From positions 1-49,621 of the forward strand of contig JAOUKO010000003.1 of NCBI GenBank assembly GCA_029882525.1: DNA of 49,621 nucleotides, read 5' to 3'. Below are positions 41,125 through 49,114 of the stretch, in pieces (position 1 is the first letter of the stretch; each line of letters begins with the position of its first letter). A model generated the notes under the pieces. That model saw only the letters and a list, made by a program, of their open reading frames with translations, was not told where the DNA came from and did no database searches. The position numbers and the translations under genes are program-made. Source of the stretch: Candidatus Aminicenantota bacterium (lineage in GTDB: Bacteria; Acidobacteriota; Aminicenantia; Aminicenantales; Aminicenantaceae).

Positions 41125-41184
41125 CTGAAGAAGATAATTATATCTCAAAAATTGGGAAGGTTCTATTTTTCTTTTTTCAAGAGT

Positions 41185-41354
41185 AAGCATCTTCTATGAT
41201 GGGAAATATCTGACTAATTGAGAAGTGCAGCGACGCTTCTACTCCATCCGAAGCCCATGGTGGAGGGTGGGAGGGTCTTGGCTAGGATGGAGGGGAACCG
41301 TCGCTGTAACAGATTACACCTTCATTATTAATTGTCACGGAAATAGAGATGCTT
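41185..41354 (+). repeat. R2 repeat, copy 3
   Basis: 170 bp, inverted ends AAGCATC...TCTAT and, in reverse, AAGCATCTCTATTTCCGTGA. Foldback: CAGCGACG (41228-41235) with CGTCGCTG (41299-41306), and inside it CTCCATCC (41242-41249) with GGATGGAG (41285-41292). It fills most of the gap between lepA and tatA. Confidence 0.85.
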
Positions 41355-41429
41355 CTTTTTTAAGAGGAAGAATACCCTGATCTACGGGCATTAAAGCGAA
41401 CGGGAATGCCTGCGGGATTTAATACTGAC

Positions 41430-41458
41430 TTGACTTTTCCCCTTGACTCGAGTAACTT
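41430..41458 (+). promoter_or_regulatory. promoter candidate for tatA
   Basis: TTGACT (41430-41435), 17 nt, TAACTT (41453-41458). The -10 box is weak. A second TTGACT 14 nt further has no good partner. Leader about 46 nt. Confidence 0.4.
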
Positions 41459-41510
41459 TTCTAAGAGTAGTCAAGATAAATAAGACCTTGATCCTCAATA
41501 GGAGGCTTTA

Positions 41511-41714
41511 ATGTTTTTACTGGGACCTGTCGGACCGATGGAACTTCTGCTCATCGTTTTGATCATTATCATCATATTTGGTGCACGGAGACTTCCAGAA
41601 CTCGGAAAATCCTTAGGTGAAGGGATAAAGAATTTTCGAAAATCCATAAGCGGCAAAGAAAAAAACACTGAACCCCCTTCAGATAAACCGCAGCCCCCAG
41701 CCAAGGAAGAATGA
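41511..41714 (+). CDS. tatA: twin-arginine translocase subunit TatA
   Basis: 67 residues; ATG with AGGAGG 8 nt upstream. One short N-terminal membrane helix ([15 protein letters not shown]), the family hinge [24 protein letters not shown] forming the amphipathic helix (quoted in part), and a charged Pro/Lys tail. TatA builds the pore that exports folded Tat substrates with TatC. No tatC is next to it, so TatC must be elsewhere. Short length is normal for the family. Confidence 0.92.
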   Translation: MFLLGPVGPMELLLIVLIIIIIFGARRLPELGKSLGEGIKNFRKSISGKEKNTEPPSDKPQPPAKEE

Positions 41715-41837
41715 GCGGTAACATTGAGAATTCTGCTCATGAACGTAAAGATGAAAACGGAAATTTCCTTTTTATAAATCTCCCTGCCAAAAAAATCCAC
41801 CCTTTTCTGCTATCAACCTGACCGGGAAAAAGCTGAA

Positions 41838-42749
41838 ATGTCTCTTTATGCCGGGTTCGACCTTGGAGGTACCCAGCTCAAATACGGCCTAATAGACTCC
41901 AAGGGGAAAATACTCGTTCAAGAGAAAACAGCCACACCCTCCACAATCCAGGGACTTATCCAGCTTCTGGAAAGGATTTGGGATGCTTTGAGGAGCAGAG
42001 AAAAAAGACGCATAGAGGCTGTCGGCTTTGGATTTCCGGGAATATTCAGCCTGGAGGAACAAAAAATCCTTCAATCTCCAAACTATCCTGAACTGGACAA
42101 TTTCGACCTCATTCCTGCTCTTTCCAGATTCATAGAGGTCCCCTTATGGGTGAATAACGACGCCAACATGGCTGCTTTCGGAGAATACAAGCTTGGAGGC
42201 GGCAAGGGAGCTCAAAGCCTGATCTTCTTGACCATCGGCACAGGCGTCGGGTCAGGTATCATCCTCGAGGGAGAGCTCTGGCGGGGCAAATGCGGTTTTG
42301 CTGGAGAACTGGGCCATGTGACTGTCAACCCGGACGGAGAAATCTGCAACTGCGGAAGCCAGGGCTGTTTGGAGACAGAGGTCTCAGCTTCCAAGATCGT
42401 GAAGAACTACGCGGACATGAAAAAAAAGGAAGAAAAAATATCAGCAGAAGAGGTTTATCGACGCGCAAAAAGTAATGACGGACATGCCCGTGAGGCCTTT
42501 GCTCTGGCAGGTCACTTTCTGGGAAGGGGCCTGGGAATAGCCATCAATTTGATCAACCCGGAGAAGATTCTTCTGGGTGGCGCCGTCATGGCCGCGGGTG
42601 AATTTCTCCTTCCTGCTGCTCTTGATGAGGTGAAGAAAAGGTCTTACAAGGCCGCTCTCCAGTGCTGCAGTATTGAGAAAGCCACTCTCGGAAATAAAGC
42701 TGGCTTTCTGGGAGCAGCCCTCTGGGCCAAAAAACAGAACAAAGGATGA
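41838..42749 (+). CDS. ROK-family sugar kinase (glucokinase-type)
   Basis: 303 residues from an ATG about 120 bp after tatA. ATP-binding motif DLGGTQLKYGLID at the N-terminus, VNNDANMAAFGEY with the catalytic Asp, IGTGVGSGI, and the ROK zinc site GELGHVTVNPDG then CNCGSQGCLE (Cys-x-Cys-x4-Cys with the preceding His). The last part (GGAVMAAGEFLLPAA) is normal for the family. It phosphorylates glucose, N-acetyl sugars or mannose in the cytoplasm; glucose is the commonest substrate. It would use monosaccharides released by the exported glycosidases in this window. Confidence 0.88.
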   Translation: MSLYAGFDLGGTQLKYGLIDSKGKILVQEKTATPSTIQGLIQLLERIWDALRSREKRRIEAVGFGFPGIFSLEEQKILQSPNYPELDNFDLIPALSRFIEVPLWVNNDANMAAFGEYKLGGGKGAQSLIFLTIGTGVGSGIILEGELWRGKCGFAGELGHVTVNPDGEICNCGSQGCLETEVSASKIVKNYADMKKKEEKISAEEVYRRAKSNDGHAREAFALAGHFLGRGLGIAINLINPEKILLGGAVMAAGEFLLPAALDEVKKRSYKAALQCCSIEKATLGNKAGFLGAALWAKKQNKG

Positions 42750-42869
42750 GATATGGCATCCTCACCTGAAAAGTTTTATCTCCACACATTCTTCCTGTCT
42801 TTCTTATCCCTTAATCTGGAATATGTCCACTCAATGTATGGCGCTCCTGGAATCGACAAATCATCATAA

Positions 42870-42945
42870 AAGCATCTTCTGTGATGAGGGAACATCTGAC
42901 CTAATGGAGAAGTGCGGAGACGGTTCCTCTCCATCAGAAGCCCCA
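42870..42945 (+). repeat. R2 repeat, copy 4, left half only
   Basis: AAGCATCTTCTGTGATG, GAACATCTGACC and GGAGAAGTGCGGAGACGG follow the R2 left half, then TCTCCATCAGAAGCCCC ends the match. The right half is missing. A good promoter (42961) begins 16 bp later. Confidence 0.7.
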
Positions 42946-42960
42946 AGCTTTCCTTGAATC

Positions 42961-42989
42961 TTGACTCTTACAAGGGAGTCTATTATTGT
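42961..42989 (+). promoter_or_regulatory. promoter candidate for the TonB-dependent receptor gene
   Basis: TTGACT (42961-42966), 17 nt, TATTGT (42984-42989). It starts where the truncated R2 copy ends. Leader about 93 nt to the preferred GTG start. Confidence 0.5.
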
Positions 42990-43088
42990 ATGAAGTTGAA
43001 TCTAAATTTGAGGAAAAGGAGTTATTCCCTATAAAGACACGGAATAAAGAGCCGATCCAGAAGGATGAGTGAAAGAAGGAGGCACGAA

Positions 43089-46000
43089 GTGGTCAGGAAG
43101 ATATTCAGGTCATTTTGGATAATCATTTTCATCATGGGATTCACCTCGCTTTCTTTGGCCTACACCACTACAGGCACTTTAAAAGGAAAGATAATCGACT
43201 CCGAAGGACTTCCCTTACCCGATGCTTTCATTTACTTGTCCTCACCGGCCATGCTGGGGATCCGGATTTACATCACTTCAGAGACGGGCAATATCTTTTT
43301 CCCGTATCTTCCGCCGGGGATATACAGAATCATGGTGGAAATGCCCGGGTTTAAGACAATCTCCGTTGAAAATGTCATCATCAGGGCCGGCAAAACCATC
43401 GACCTCCATATCCCCATGGAGATAACTACGATCGAAGAAGAAATCTCAACAGAAATTCCCACTCCTACCCTGGATGTGTATTCAGTAAAAACTGCGACTA
43501 GTATAGAACAGGAGTTTCTCAGCCATATTCCTTTTCCCCGAACCCTTGAGGACGTTATCGCTTCGGCTCCAGGCGTCATCACGGAGAGAGTTCCCTTCCA
43601 AAAAAAGTCCTTCCTGCACGGCTCCCCTTCCAGCGCCAACACCTATAGCTATGAAGGCTTTTCTATGAGCGACTCTGCGGACCGCCATCTTCTTGTTAAC
43701 CTTAATGTTGATACCTTCGAAGAGATAGAAGTGGAGGCCGCAGCTCATCCTGCAGAGGCCGGGCTGACTGACGGTGGATTCATCAACATCGTGACAAAAT
43801 CCGGAAGCAATAAAATGGATGGATCCATCAATATCTATCATACCAGCGAAAATCTCTCCAGCTCACTCAGGCCTGAGGACGAACTCAGCGGAGCGGGCAT
43901 CTCCCCGCCTGCAATCGATAAAGGGCTATGGGACACCTCTCTCTCCCTCAGCGGCATGATATTCGAAGATATCGTCTGGTTCTTTGGAAACGCTCGCATC
44001 ATCTCCCAGAAACAGAGCACCCCTTTCATCCCCTGGACCGATCCTCTCGGGAACGAGCATCCGGCCTTTAACAGGACCAATGAAGATATAATGGGATCTT
44101 TTAAGCTATCCGGTCGATACATCCCTCAGCTCAACTCAACGCTCCTCTTCAACTACAGCAACCGCTATCGTTCAGTCTATGAGTCTGGATTGGACTGGAA
44201 TACCCCCGAAGAGTCGACTCATATTTCTGACCGTGAAATAAACTACACCGGCATCGGAATAGTCAGTTATGCCCTTGACCAGAACACATACGCTGAGCTC
44301 AAAGCTGGCTACACCTACCACAAACTTCCTCTTCGCCTGAAAGAAAGCCAAATCGGGAATCCGCAGTACTTCGATGCTGGAACAGGGCATCCCTGGGGAA
44401 ATGTGGGATTCAACGAAAACAGGCTGCAGAGAAAATTTCAGGCCACAGCCTCCATAACGCGATTTCAGGAAAGCATCTTGGGAGGAGACCACGAACTCAA
44501 AGCCGGTGCCGAATATGAGTATGCATTGAGAGAGAGCTCCGTATGGAGAATAAACAACCTGTTCATTAACTACTTCTTCGGGAATCAGAATTACTTCGGA
44601 CAGGATGTTTCTCCCTCCTCCGGCTTTCTCGTGGATAAGGGACTGGTTTCTTTTTTCCTCGTCGGCGGAAGCCAATCAGAGTCCAATCCCCAAAACGAGC
44701 TCCATCGTTTTAGTTTTTACGCCCAGGACTCAATGACATTCCTGAAGAGGCTGACTATTTATCTGGGACTCAGGTTTGATAGAAGCCAAAGCGAGCTCAC
44801 ATCTCATACAAAATCACAGAGCGGCAATTACGTCTCTTACAGTATCGGCGAAAACATCATTGAATCCGTCCAAGACATCAATCCTTATGACGAAGTATCC
44901 ACCCCAAGATGGAAGAACGTGATAGTCTGGAACACCCTCTCCCCTCGGGTTGGGTTGAGCTTCGACATCTTTGGAAAGGGAAGATCCGTCCTCAAAGCTT
45001 CCTTCGCGCGCTACAAAGAAGCTCTCCTCCTGGACTATCTTACCGATCTGAATCCTGTCAATCCTTACCGGTCTCATCAGTTTATCTGGTTCGACGAGGA
45101 TATGGACAGCGAGGTGGATGGTACAGATACATATGTCCCTTATCCTGATGACTTTCGCCTGTATTCCGCAGACAACTACAAAAGGCAAATCGCTTCGGGG
45201 ACCCACCCTCCCTACACAGACGAATGGACCGTCGGACTTCACCAGGAACTCTTCCCTGATTTCTCCTTCCGTGTGAGCTACATTCACAAGGCCACAAAAA
45301 ATATCCTGGCAAGCGTCCTCTATGCCTTAGACCAGGACAGGGACTGGTACACCGCCGAGCAGGATGAGGAAAATTGGTGGGTGCCTTTTAATACCATTGT
45401 CCCGGGTGTAGATGATTTTTCCGATACGCCAGTCACCGTGTATTACTTATCGAATAATGCACCTGACCTTTTTTACAGAATAAAGAATGTACCGGAGCTC
45501 GAACATAATTACCAGGCGGTTGAGGTTGCCTTCACAAAAAGAATGTCTCACAAATGGCAGCTCAGCGGCTCTGTTGTTTTCAGCAAGACAACAGGGAACA
45601 CAGGTTTGAACTTCGATGGATACTCCGGATTTTCGCTAGCCCGGCGAGATCCCAACTCTTTTGTCAACCTTCCTGAGGATTCAAGGCTTGGCTATGATAC
45701 ACCCCTTTCCGTAAAATTAATGGGAACCTTCGAAATTCCCCTCGGTTTCTTCCTGAGCTTCTATTACAGATATTTGAGCGGGTCTATCTGGACCAGGAGT
45801 GTCACCATCACCCCCCCCTCAGCCTGGACTCAATCGAATGATGCCTTCAGCATGCCGGTGACAGTCCTTCTGGAAAAACCTGGGGAAAGAAGGACCGAAC
45901 CCTACAGCACATTAGACCTGAGAATCGAGAAGAAATTCAGGGCAGGCCGCTCAGGGTCCCTGAGTTTTTATGCAGACATCATGAACGTTTTTGGTTACAA

Positions 46001-46154
46001 ATCTGATTTTCTCCACCAAAACGACGGAGGCTTCTGGTTTCCAGACGATGAAAACACCGATCAAGGCACACGGATCCAGAGCTCAAGCTACAGGAACATC
46101 ACCTCACTACTCGGGATAAGGACACTCAGATTATGCCTTCGCCTCAATTTTTAA
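43089..46154 (+). CDS. TonB-dependent outer-membrane receptor with carboxypeptidase-like N-domain
   Basis: About 1021 residues. GTG at 43089 is preferred because AGGAGG lies 6 nt upstream and the signal peptide (FWIIIFIMGFTSLSLAY) then starts near its usual place; an ATG at 43065 adds eight residues without a good Shine-Dalgarno. Mature order: an about 90-residue carboxypeptidase-regulatory-like beta-sandwich (GTLKGKIIDSEGLPLPDAFI, LPPGIYRIMVEMPGF), a plug domain, then a 22-strand-type barrel ending in RLCLRLNF, with the C-terminal Phe needed for barrel assembly. It takes up a large ligand using TonB energy; partner SusD-type or TonB genes are not adjacent. The domain order resembles that of SusC/RagA-like and Acidobacteriota oligosaccharide or peptide receptors. 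Confidence 0.85.
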   Translation: MVRKIFRSFWIIIFIMGFTSLSLAYTTTGTLKGKIIDSEGLPLPDAFIYLSSPAMLGIRIYITSETGNIFFPYLPPGIYRIMVEMPGFKTISVENVIIRAGKTIDLHIPMEITTIEEEISTEIPTPTLDVYSVKTATSIEQEFLSHIPFPRTLEDVIASAPGVITERVPFQKKSFLHGSPSSANTYSYEGFSMSDSADRHLLVNLNVDTFEEIEVEAAAHPAEAGLTDGGFINIVTKSGSNKMDGSINIYHTSENLSSSLRPEDELSGAGISPPAIDKGLWDTSLSLSGMIFEDIVWFFGNARIISQKQSTPFIPWTDPLGNEHPAFNRTNEDIMGSFKLSGRYIPQLNSTLLFNYSNRYRSVYESGLDWNTPEESTHISDREINYTGIGIVSYALDQNTYAELKAGYTYHKLPLRLKESQIGNPQYFDAGTGHPWGNVGFNENRLQRKFQATASITRFQESILGGDHELKAGAEYEYALRESSVWRINNLFINYFFGNQNYFGQDVSPSSGFLVDKGLVSFFLVGGSQSESNPQNELHRFSFYAQDSMTFLKRLTIYLGLRFDRSQSELTSHTKSQSGNYVSYSIGENIIESVQDINPYDEVSTPRWKNVIVWNTLSPRVGLSFDIFGKGRSVLKASFARYKEALLLDYLTDLNPVNPYRSHQFIWFDEDMDSEVDGTDTYVPYPDDFRLYSADNYKRQIASGTHPPYTDEWTVGLHQELFPDFSFRVSYIHKATKNILASVLYALDQDRDWYTAEQDEENWWVPFNTIVPGVDDFSDTPVTVYYLSNNAPDLFYRIKNVPELEHNYQAVEVAFTKRMSHKWQLSGSVVFSKTTGNTGLNFDGYSGFSLARRDPNSFVNLPEDSRLGYDTPLSVKLMGTFEIPLGFFLSFYYRYLSGSIWTRSVTITPPSAWTQSNDAFSMPVTVLLEKPGERRTEPYSTLDLRIEKKFRAGRSGSLSFYADIMNVFGYKSDFLHQNDGGFWFPDDENTDQGTRIQSSSYRNITSLLGIRTLRLCLRLNF

Positions 46155-46257
46155 TTCACTGCGTTTTTTCTTGAATCATCGTGATTATGACACGATAAGC
46201 CTGATCCCTCATGAAGCCGGAATGCCTAAGGTTCTTTAATATTTACTGACCCGCTTC

Positions 46258-47307
46258 TCAAAAATTGAACTCTATGACCTTTTTCAATTCCTCATCTCCA
46301 GTCCTGTTTTTAAGGAGCGCGTGCAGCTTGCTTTTTTCCTGCCGGAGCCCTGCTATATCGCCCTCTATGGTATAAGGCACTTCGATTTTATACTTCTCCC
46401 TCTGTTTCTCTTTGAGCGCAGACTCTCTCAACTTCACCTCATAAACATCATCATAATCCCAGATAAGCCGGCCCTCAAGATCCTTCAATTCCAGGTGGAG
46501 TTCAAGAGTGGTCTTCAGCCATTCATCCTCTGCTTTAAACCAGATGCCCTTATAGGGGACCTCAACCAGAATCATCCCCTCAGCCCGGTTTGGTTCAATC
46601 AATGTCTTCTTCACATCCAGGCTGAAATCAAAAATACCCTTCTCTTCTAAAAAAGTCTCTTGAGCCACAGCAAGACGTCGACTTAAATCGTGTAAATACT
46701 CGACATCATGCCCATAACTCAGGTCGAGATGACTAAAAGGGGATAAGTCATACGTCGCCAGCCTGTAATCGCCGGTGCAGTTTGAATCGACAAAGACAAC
46801 CGGAAAACGGCCGTAATACCAGACCTCACCGCATTTCCTGTAGAGCGGACTTAGGGGATCTCTGTTTTCAGTGAGGTGGATTTCTCTGTATTGAGGAGGA
46901 CCAAAAAGAACAAAGATCCTTCCCCTGTCAGTCAAATATCCTTCTTTCCTTTCATCCCTGAAGAGCTCGTTGGCTGCATCCAGGCGCTTGTAATATTCCG
47001 TCCTGAATTCATTCTCTTCTGTGTCCGGGGTCGGATCCCGCCGCTTCCAGAAATCCTCTTTGAATTGTTCTCTTTCTGAATCCGGAAGCTCAAGAAAAAT
47101 CTTTCTTTCTTTTCTGGTCATAATATAATCGACTTGATACAAGAACCGGGCATCCTCCGCACCCAACTTTCTCTCCAGTCTGATTATTCGACTCGTGCAT
47201 GATGTGTATATGGCAGGCAGAAGGAAAAACGATAGAAAGACAGGCAAGAAAAAGATAGAGAAATTCCAAAAACGGGAGCGCATCCTCCAGTCTCCAAAAA
47301 TACTCAT
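46258..47307 (-). CDS. GWxTD-domain exported protein
   Basis: 349 residues; ATG with GGAGGAGG about 6 nt upstream. The N-terminus has a long hydrophobic run (FFLPVFLSFFLLPAIYTSC) that ends in a Cys, so it may be a lipoprotein. The defining motif is EGYLTDRGRIFVLFGPP, the GWxTD-type motif with Tyr-Leu replacing the usual Trp, found mostly in Acidobacteriota and related groups. The preceding part (LPDSEREQFKEDFWKRRDPTPDT) is also typical. The C-terminal half is a beta-rich domain (LVEVPYKGIWF, KTTLELHLELKDLEGRLIWDYDDVYE). Function is unknown; the proteins are envelope-bound. Convergent with the TonB receptor gene; the 103-bp gap holds only a weak ATCGTG/CACGAT hairpin. Confidence 0.8.
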   Translation of the reverse strand: MSIFGDWRMRSRFWNFSIFFLPVFLSFFLLPAIYTSCTSRIIRLERKLGAEDARFLYQVDYIMTRKERKIFLELPDSEREQFKEDFWKRRDPTPDTEENEFRTEYYKRLDAANELFRDERKEGYLTDRGRIFVLFGPPQYREIHLTENRDPLSPLYRKCGEVWYYGRFPVVFVDSNCTGDYRLATYDLSPFSHLDLSYGHDVEYLHDLSRRLAVAQETFLEEKGIFDFSLDVKKTLIEPNRAEGMILVEVPYKGIWFKAEDEWLKTTLELHLELKDLEGRLIWDYDDVYEVKLRESALKEKQREKYKIEVPYTIEGDIAGLRQEKSKLHALLKNRTGDEELKKVIEFNF

Positions 47308-47420
47308 TTATCCTCCTCCCAGACTTTACCATAAACAGCAATTTTTATGCCAATATTGACTCTGTCCTTCAGCCTGTTCCCCTGCACTGGTTTTGCTTCA
47401 AGTAAAGACACAGGGCATAA

Positions 47421-47463
47421 AGGGGACAGGATTTTTTAGGAAACAGCAGCCTGTCCCTTTTTT
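47421..47463. repeat. R4-like hairpin overlapping the radical SAM stop codon
   Basis: GGGACAGG (47423-47430) pairs with CCTGTCCC (47450-47457), followed by seven T. The stop codon of the radical SAM gene (47436-47438) is inside the loop and its last residues are encoded by the right arm. The wording AACAGCAGCCTGTCCC resembles the right arm at 30910. It may also act as a terminator. Confidence 0.6.
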
Positions 47464-48800
47464 TCATCTGTCAGTTCTTTCAGCAGCTTCAAATCCCGGG
47501 GAGAAATATCTCCCATCAAAAACATGAAAGCGAGTTTATTATGAAGGAGGGGATCGGCATCTTGAGCGATATAACCTCCCTTTACGAGGTCTTTCCACTC
47601 ACAAGTGCCTGGCACAGGAGAAAAGTAAGCCAGCCGGGGCACCGCGCCCAGTCTTTGGACATGAAGGACACTCTCTTTCATGCTGGAATAAGTCTGGCCA
47701 AGCAATCCCACCATAAGGTAGACGTTGATCTCCTGACGCCTGTAACCGGCTCTCTCGAGATGGACAATCGCCCTTTCCAGATCACCTTCTGAAACTTTGG
47801 AGCCAGCTTTAGCCAGAACTCCAGCATCGGTGGATTCCTGACTGAGAAAGAGAGATTGAACGTTCGCTTTCTTGAAAAGAGAGGCCAGTTCAGAGTCAAT
47901 CTCTCTTACATGAAGGCCATTCGGAGTATGGAAGAAAACAGAAAGATCTCGCTGGATAACTCCTTTCAATAGAGGAACGATATGGTTTTCCTTCTTCAGG
48001 AGAAGGGCATCATCATAAAAAGCGAAATTCTGGGTTCTGTACCTCCGATGGTGATATTCAATTTCAGACACGACAGATGAAGGAGGCCTCTGTTCAAATT
48101 TTTTGCAAAGCAGAGGGCTGGCACAAAAAGAACATTCAAAAAGACACCCTCTTGAAGTGAGGACCGGCAGAACATCTTGTCCCGGTATTAAATCAAACGC
48201 AGGCCAGGGAATCTCATCCAGGGTTTCAACCTGAATATCCGGTGAATAACCGTCGCCAAAAATCTCCCTGATGAGGGGGAGGAATCCCCTTTCGCCCATG
48301 CCTTGAAAAATGACATCGGCTCCGGAAGTGCTTCTGGCGTGCTCCGGCAGCAGGGTGGCGTAGATTCCGCCCAGAACCACAGGAACCTGGCCGAATTTCC
48401 TCCGGATAAGCTCCACTACCAATTGAACTCCTGGATACCAGTAAGTCATGGTGCAGGTCAAAAGGACAAGGTCAGGGAACGGGACCTCTTCCAGCTCGTG
48501 AAGAAAAAGCTCGATGGGAATTCCGTAGCGTGAATATTTCCGGGGGACCTCTTTCAGGACAGAAGGCTTGGGGACTTCCTTTTTGAGAAAAGGTCCTCTC
48601 CCGTCCGGCTTCGTTTTTATAATTTTTTCAAGAGCAGGATGACGGCGGCTTAAACAGTCGATCAAGTGCAAACGGAACCGCGTGTATTTCTGAAGGAGCG
48701 ATGCGATATAGAGAAGGCCCAAAGGCCTCAGCCAAAAATCATAGGCCGTGAAATCGTAGATCCAGGGATTTATGAGAAGGATGTTCTTTGCTTTGGACAT
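47436..48800 (-). CDS. B12-binding-type radical SAM protein
   Basis: 454 residues; ATG with a weak upstream GGAC. Residues about 1-160 resemble the cobalamin-binding domain of B12-type radical SAM proteins (ILLINPWIYDF, LGLLYIASLL, VVLGGIYATLLPEH). Residues 219-226 hold the 4Fe-4S motif CLFECSFC (Cys-x3-Cys-x2-Cys), with QGMGERGFLPLIREI before it and FYDDALLLKKENH after it. Members of this family methylate, rearrange or couple unreactive carbon positions in lipids, cofactors or peptides; the substrate is unknown. Its C-terminus is written by repeat R4. It lies in the same direction as tRNA-Leu and may be read from the same promoter. Confidence 0.82.
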   Translation of the reverse strand: MSKAKNILLINPWIYDFTAYDFWLRPLGLLYIASLLQKYTRFRLHLIDCLSRRHPALEKIIKTKPDGRGPFLKKEVPKPSVLKEVPRKYSRYGIPIELFLHELEEVPFPDLVLLTCTMTYWYPGVQLVVELIRRKFGQVPVVLGGIYATLLPEHARSTSGADVIFQGMGERGFLPLIREIFGDGYSPDIQVETLDEIPWPAFDLIPGQDVLPVLTSRGCLFECSFCASPLLCKKFEQRPPSSVVSEIEYHHRRYRTQNFAFYDDALLLKKENHIVPLLKGVIQRDLSVFFHTPNGLHVREIDSELASLFKKANVQSLFLSQESTDAGVLAKAGSKVSEGDLERAIVHLERAGYRRQEINVYLMVGLLGQTYSSMKESVLHVQRLGAVPRLAYFSPVPGTCEWKDLVKGGYIAQDADPLLHNKLAFMFLMGDISPRDLKLLKELTDEKKGQAAVS

Positions 48801-48852
48801 ATGTCCATTTTATGTTCAACGGCCGCAGGAGGCCTCTGTCCTTGTGTTGAGC

Positions 48853-48940
48853 TGGTGCGGAAGGTGGGACTCGAACCCACACGGTCTTAAAGACCATAAA
48901 CTCCTGAGGCTTACGCGTCTACCAATTCCGCCACTTCCGC
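48853..48940 (-). tRNA. tRNA-Leu (anticodon CAG)
   Basis: Acceptor stem GCGGAAG with CTTCCGC, an encoded CCA (included), anticodon stem TAAGC/GTTTA with loop CTCAGGA (anticodon CAG), a long variable arm (GGTCTTTAAGACC) and the T-arm GTGGGTTCGAGTCCCAC. The long variable arm is normal for leucine tRNAs. Driven by a near-consensus promoter with a leader of only about 4 nt. Confidence 0.95.
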
Positions 48941-48950
48941 AGGTTGTCAT

Positions 48951-48979
48951 ATTATAATAATAAGCTTAGCAAGAGTCAA
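48951..48979 (-). promoter_or_regulatory. near-consensus promoter for tRNA-Leu
   Basis: On the minus strand TTGACT (48979-48974), exactly 17 nt, TATAAT (48956-48951). Transcription would begin near 48944, just before the tRNA. It is the best promoter in the window. Confidence 0.75.
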
Positions 48980-49114
48980 TCTGGGGTCTGACCTTGAAAA
49001 CTTGACAAAATCGGGTTCTGTTCTTATTTTATCAAGCGGTGACACCTTCCAACTTCTGTCATACCTTTCAACTCAACCTTAGCCATTCATCTCAATCTCA
49101 GATAAGGAGGTCTG

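Noticed and set aside
17614-42945. CRISPR-like array from the repeated elements
   Set aside because: Copies are kilobases apart, of unequal length and separated by genes; no regular spacers and no cas genes.
46178-46196. Small hairpin ATCGTG/CACGAT as terminator between the TonB receptor and GWxTD genes
   Set aside because: Only 6 bp, AT-rich and without a T-tract on either strand.
48981-49040. Possible R4 copy near the baeRF gene (GGGGTCTGACC and related text)
   Set aside because: Only short traces are present and no stem of useful length can be drawn; noted as a remnant, not a feature.
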